6,980 bases of DNA from contig JARFQC010000049.1 in the NCBI GenBank assembly GCA_029287965.1, positions 1-6,980 on the forward strand, given 5' to 3'. Below, in pieces: positions 6,359 to 6,980 of the stretch. The translations under genes were made by a program, and so were the position numbers. The stretch comes from Arenicellales bacterium (lineage in GTDB: Bacteria; Pseudomonadota; Gammaproteobacteria; BMS3Bbin11). The notes beneath the pieces were generated by a model. It made no database searches and was not told the origin of the DNA. It was given only the letters and a program-made list of their open reading frames with translations. Every line of letters begins with the position of its first letter. The stretch's first letter is position 1.

Positions 6359-6934
6359 ATGAAGGAATACGCGTTACTTCTGCTGGGCACTGTCCTGGTC
6401 AACAACTTCGTGCTGGTGAAGTTTCTTGGCCTGTGCCCTTTCATGGGCGTGTCAAGAAAGCTGGACACTGCAATTGGCATGGCGCTGGCGACCACCTTTG
6501 TCCTGACCCTGTCTGCCGTCCTCAGCTACCTCGTTAACCGGTACATTCTTGTGCCGCTCGATGCCGAATTCCTGCGCACACTGGCATTTATCCTCGTCAT
6601 CGCCGTTGTTGTGCAATTCACCGAAATGGTCGTACACAAGACCTCGCCGCTGCTATACCAGCTGCTGGGTATTTTCCTGCCGCTGATTACGACCAACTGC
6701 GCCGTGCTCGGCCTGGCCCTGCTCAACGTCCAGCAGGAGCACACATTTGTCACGGCCACCCTGTACGGATTCGGTGCCGCGATTGGCTTCTCGCTGGTAC
6801 TCGTGATGTTCGCAGCCATGCGTGAACGACTCGAGGTTGCCGACGTGCCTATGCCATTCAGGGGGTCGTCCATTGCCCTGGTCACTGCCGGGCTGATGAG
6901 CCTGGCGTTCATGGGCTTCGTGGGCCTCGGCTGA
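6359..6934 (+). CDS. rnfA: Rnf electron transport complex subunit A (RsxA)
   Basis: Integral inner-membrane subunit of the Rnf complex, which couples electron flow between ferredoxin and NAD to ion transport; the same complex is called Rsx in E. coli, where it helps reset the SoxR sensor. The 191-aa product matches E. coli RsxA nearly throughout, including LVNNFVLVKFLGLCPFMG, ILVIAVVVQFTEMVV and GIFLPLITTNCAVLG, with about six hydrophobic helices. The two conserved cysteines, C26 (GLCPF) and C114 (TTNCA), are present; in this family they are linked to an iron-sulfur centre shared with the paired RnfE subunit. The ATG at 6359 gives MKEYALLL, aligning with the E. coli start; an in-frame TTG at 6350 would add only three residues. 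GGGA at 6352-6355 is a poor, close ribosome binding site. The stop overlaps the next start as TGATG. Confidence 0.97.
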   Translation: MKEYALLLLGTVLVNNFVLVKFLGLCPFMGVSRKLDTAIGMALATTFVLTLSAVLSYLVNRYILVPLDAEFLRTLAFILVIAVVVQFTEMVVHKTSPLLYQLLGIFLPLITTNCAVLGLALLNVQQEHTFVTATLYGFGAAIGFSLVLVMFAAMRERLEVADVPMPFRGSSIALVTAGLMSLAFMGFVGLG

Positions 6935-6980
6935 TGCTGCTGACCATTCTGATCATTGCAGCACTGGCTGCCATTTTTGG
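6934..6980 (+). CDS. rnfB: Rnf electron transport complex subunit B, N-terminal fragment (3' end outside window)
   Basis: Only 15 full codons are visible, starting MLLTILIIAALAAIF: one hydrophobic segment, as expected for the membrane anchor of RnfB, whose soluble iron-sulfur domains would lie beyond the edge. The start shares one base with the rnfA stop (TGATG), the usual coupling in this operon. Identification rests mainly on gene order (rnfA is normally followed by rnfB) and the hydrophobic start, since no iron-sulfur motif is in view. Confidence 0.8.
   Translation, partial: MLLTILIIAALAAIF

Overview
This looks like ordinary chromosome from a gammaproteobacterium. MetG and RnfA are close to their Escherichia coli counterparts in length and in long conserved stretches. 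The order metG followed by rnfA and rnfB is one I know from many gammaproteobacteria. Coding regions are moderately GC-rich. The exact genus cannot be read from the sequence. No RNA genes, insertion sequences, CRISPR arrays or phage genes are visible.

Layout: (1) 1-600, the 3' part of a class III nucleotidyl cyclase gene. (2) 601-695, a 95-bp gap with no convincing promoter or terminator. (3) 696-2741, metG (methionyl-tRNA synthetase). (4) 2734-3336 on the minus strand, a TetR-family repressor whose end overlaps the end of metG by 8 bp. (5) 3337-3504, an AT-rich divergent control region with three copies of a palindrome of consensus TGAAC-N3-GTTCA, a fourth related palindrome and overlapping promoter elements. 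(6) 3505-5628, a secreted, membrane-anchored VIT plus von Willebrand factor A protein. (7) 5625-6296, a rhomboid-family intramembrane serine protease resembling rhombosortases, joined to the previous gene by a 4-bp ATGA overlap. (8) 6297-6358, a short gap with a plausible promoter. (9) 6359-6934, rnfA. (10) From 6934, the first 15 codons of rnfB.

The core is housekeeping: translation (metG) and the Rnf ion-pumping electron transport complex. Between them sits a compact three-gene cassette of repressor, exported VIT-vWA protein and rhomboid protease. The two forward genes are almost certainly one transcript with coupled translation. The exported protein ends in a Ser/Gly-rich stretch, a transmembrane helix and an Arg-rich tail, the architecture of a C-terminal sorting signal. 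The neighbouring protease is therefore its most obvious processing enzyme, although neither a Gly-Gly (GlyGly-CTERM) nor an LPXTG motif is present. The palindromes in the divergent region are likely operators for the adjacent TetR protein, which would repress both itself and the cassette. This regulated enzyme-substrate pair is the most interesting part of the window.
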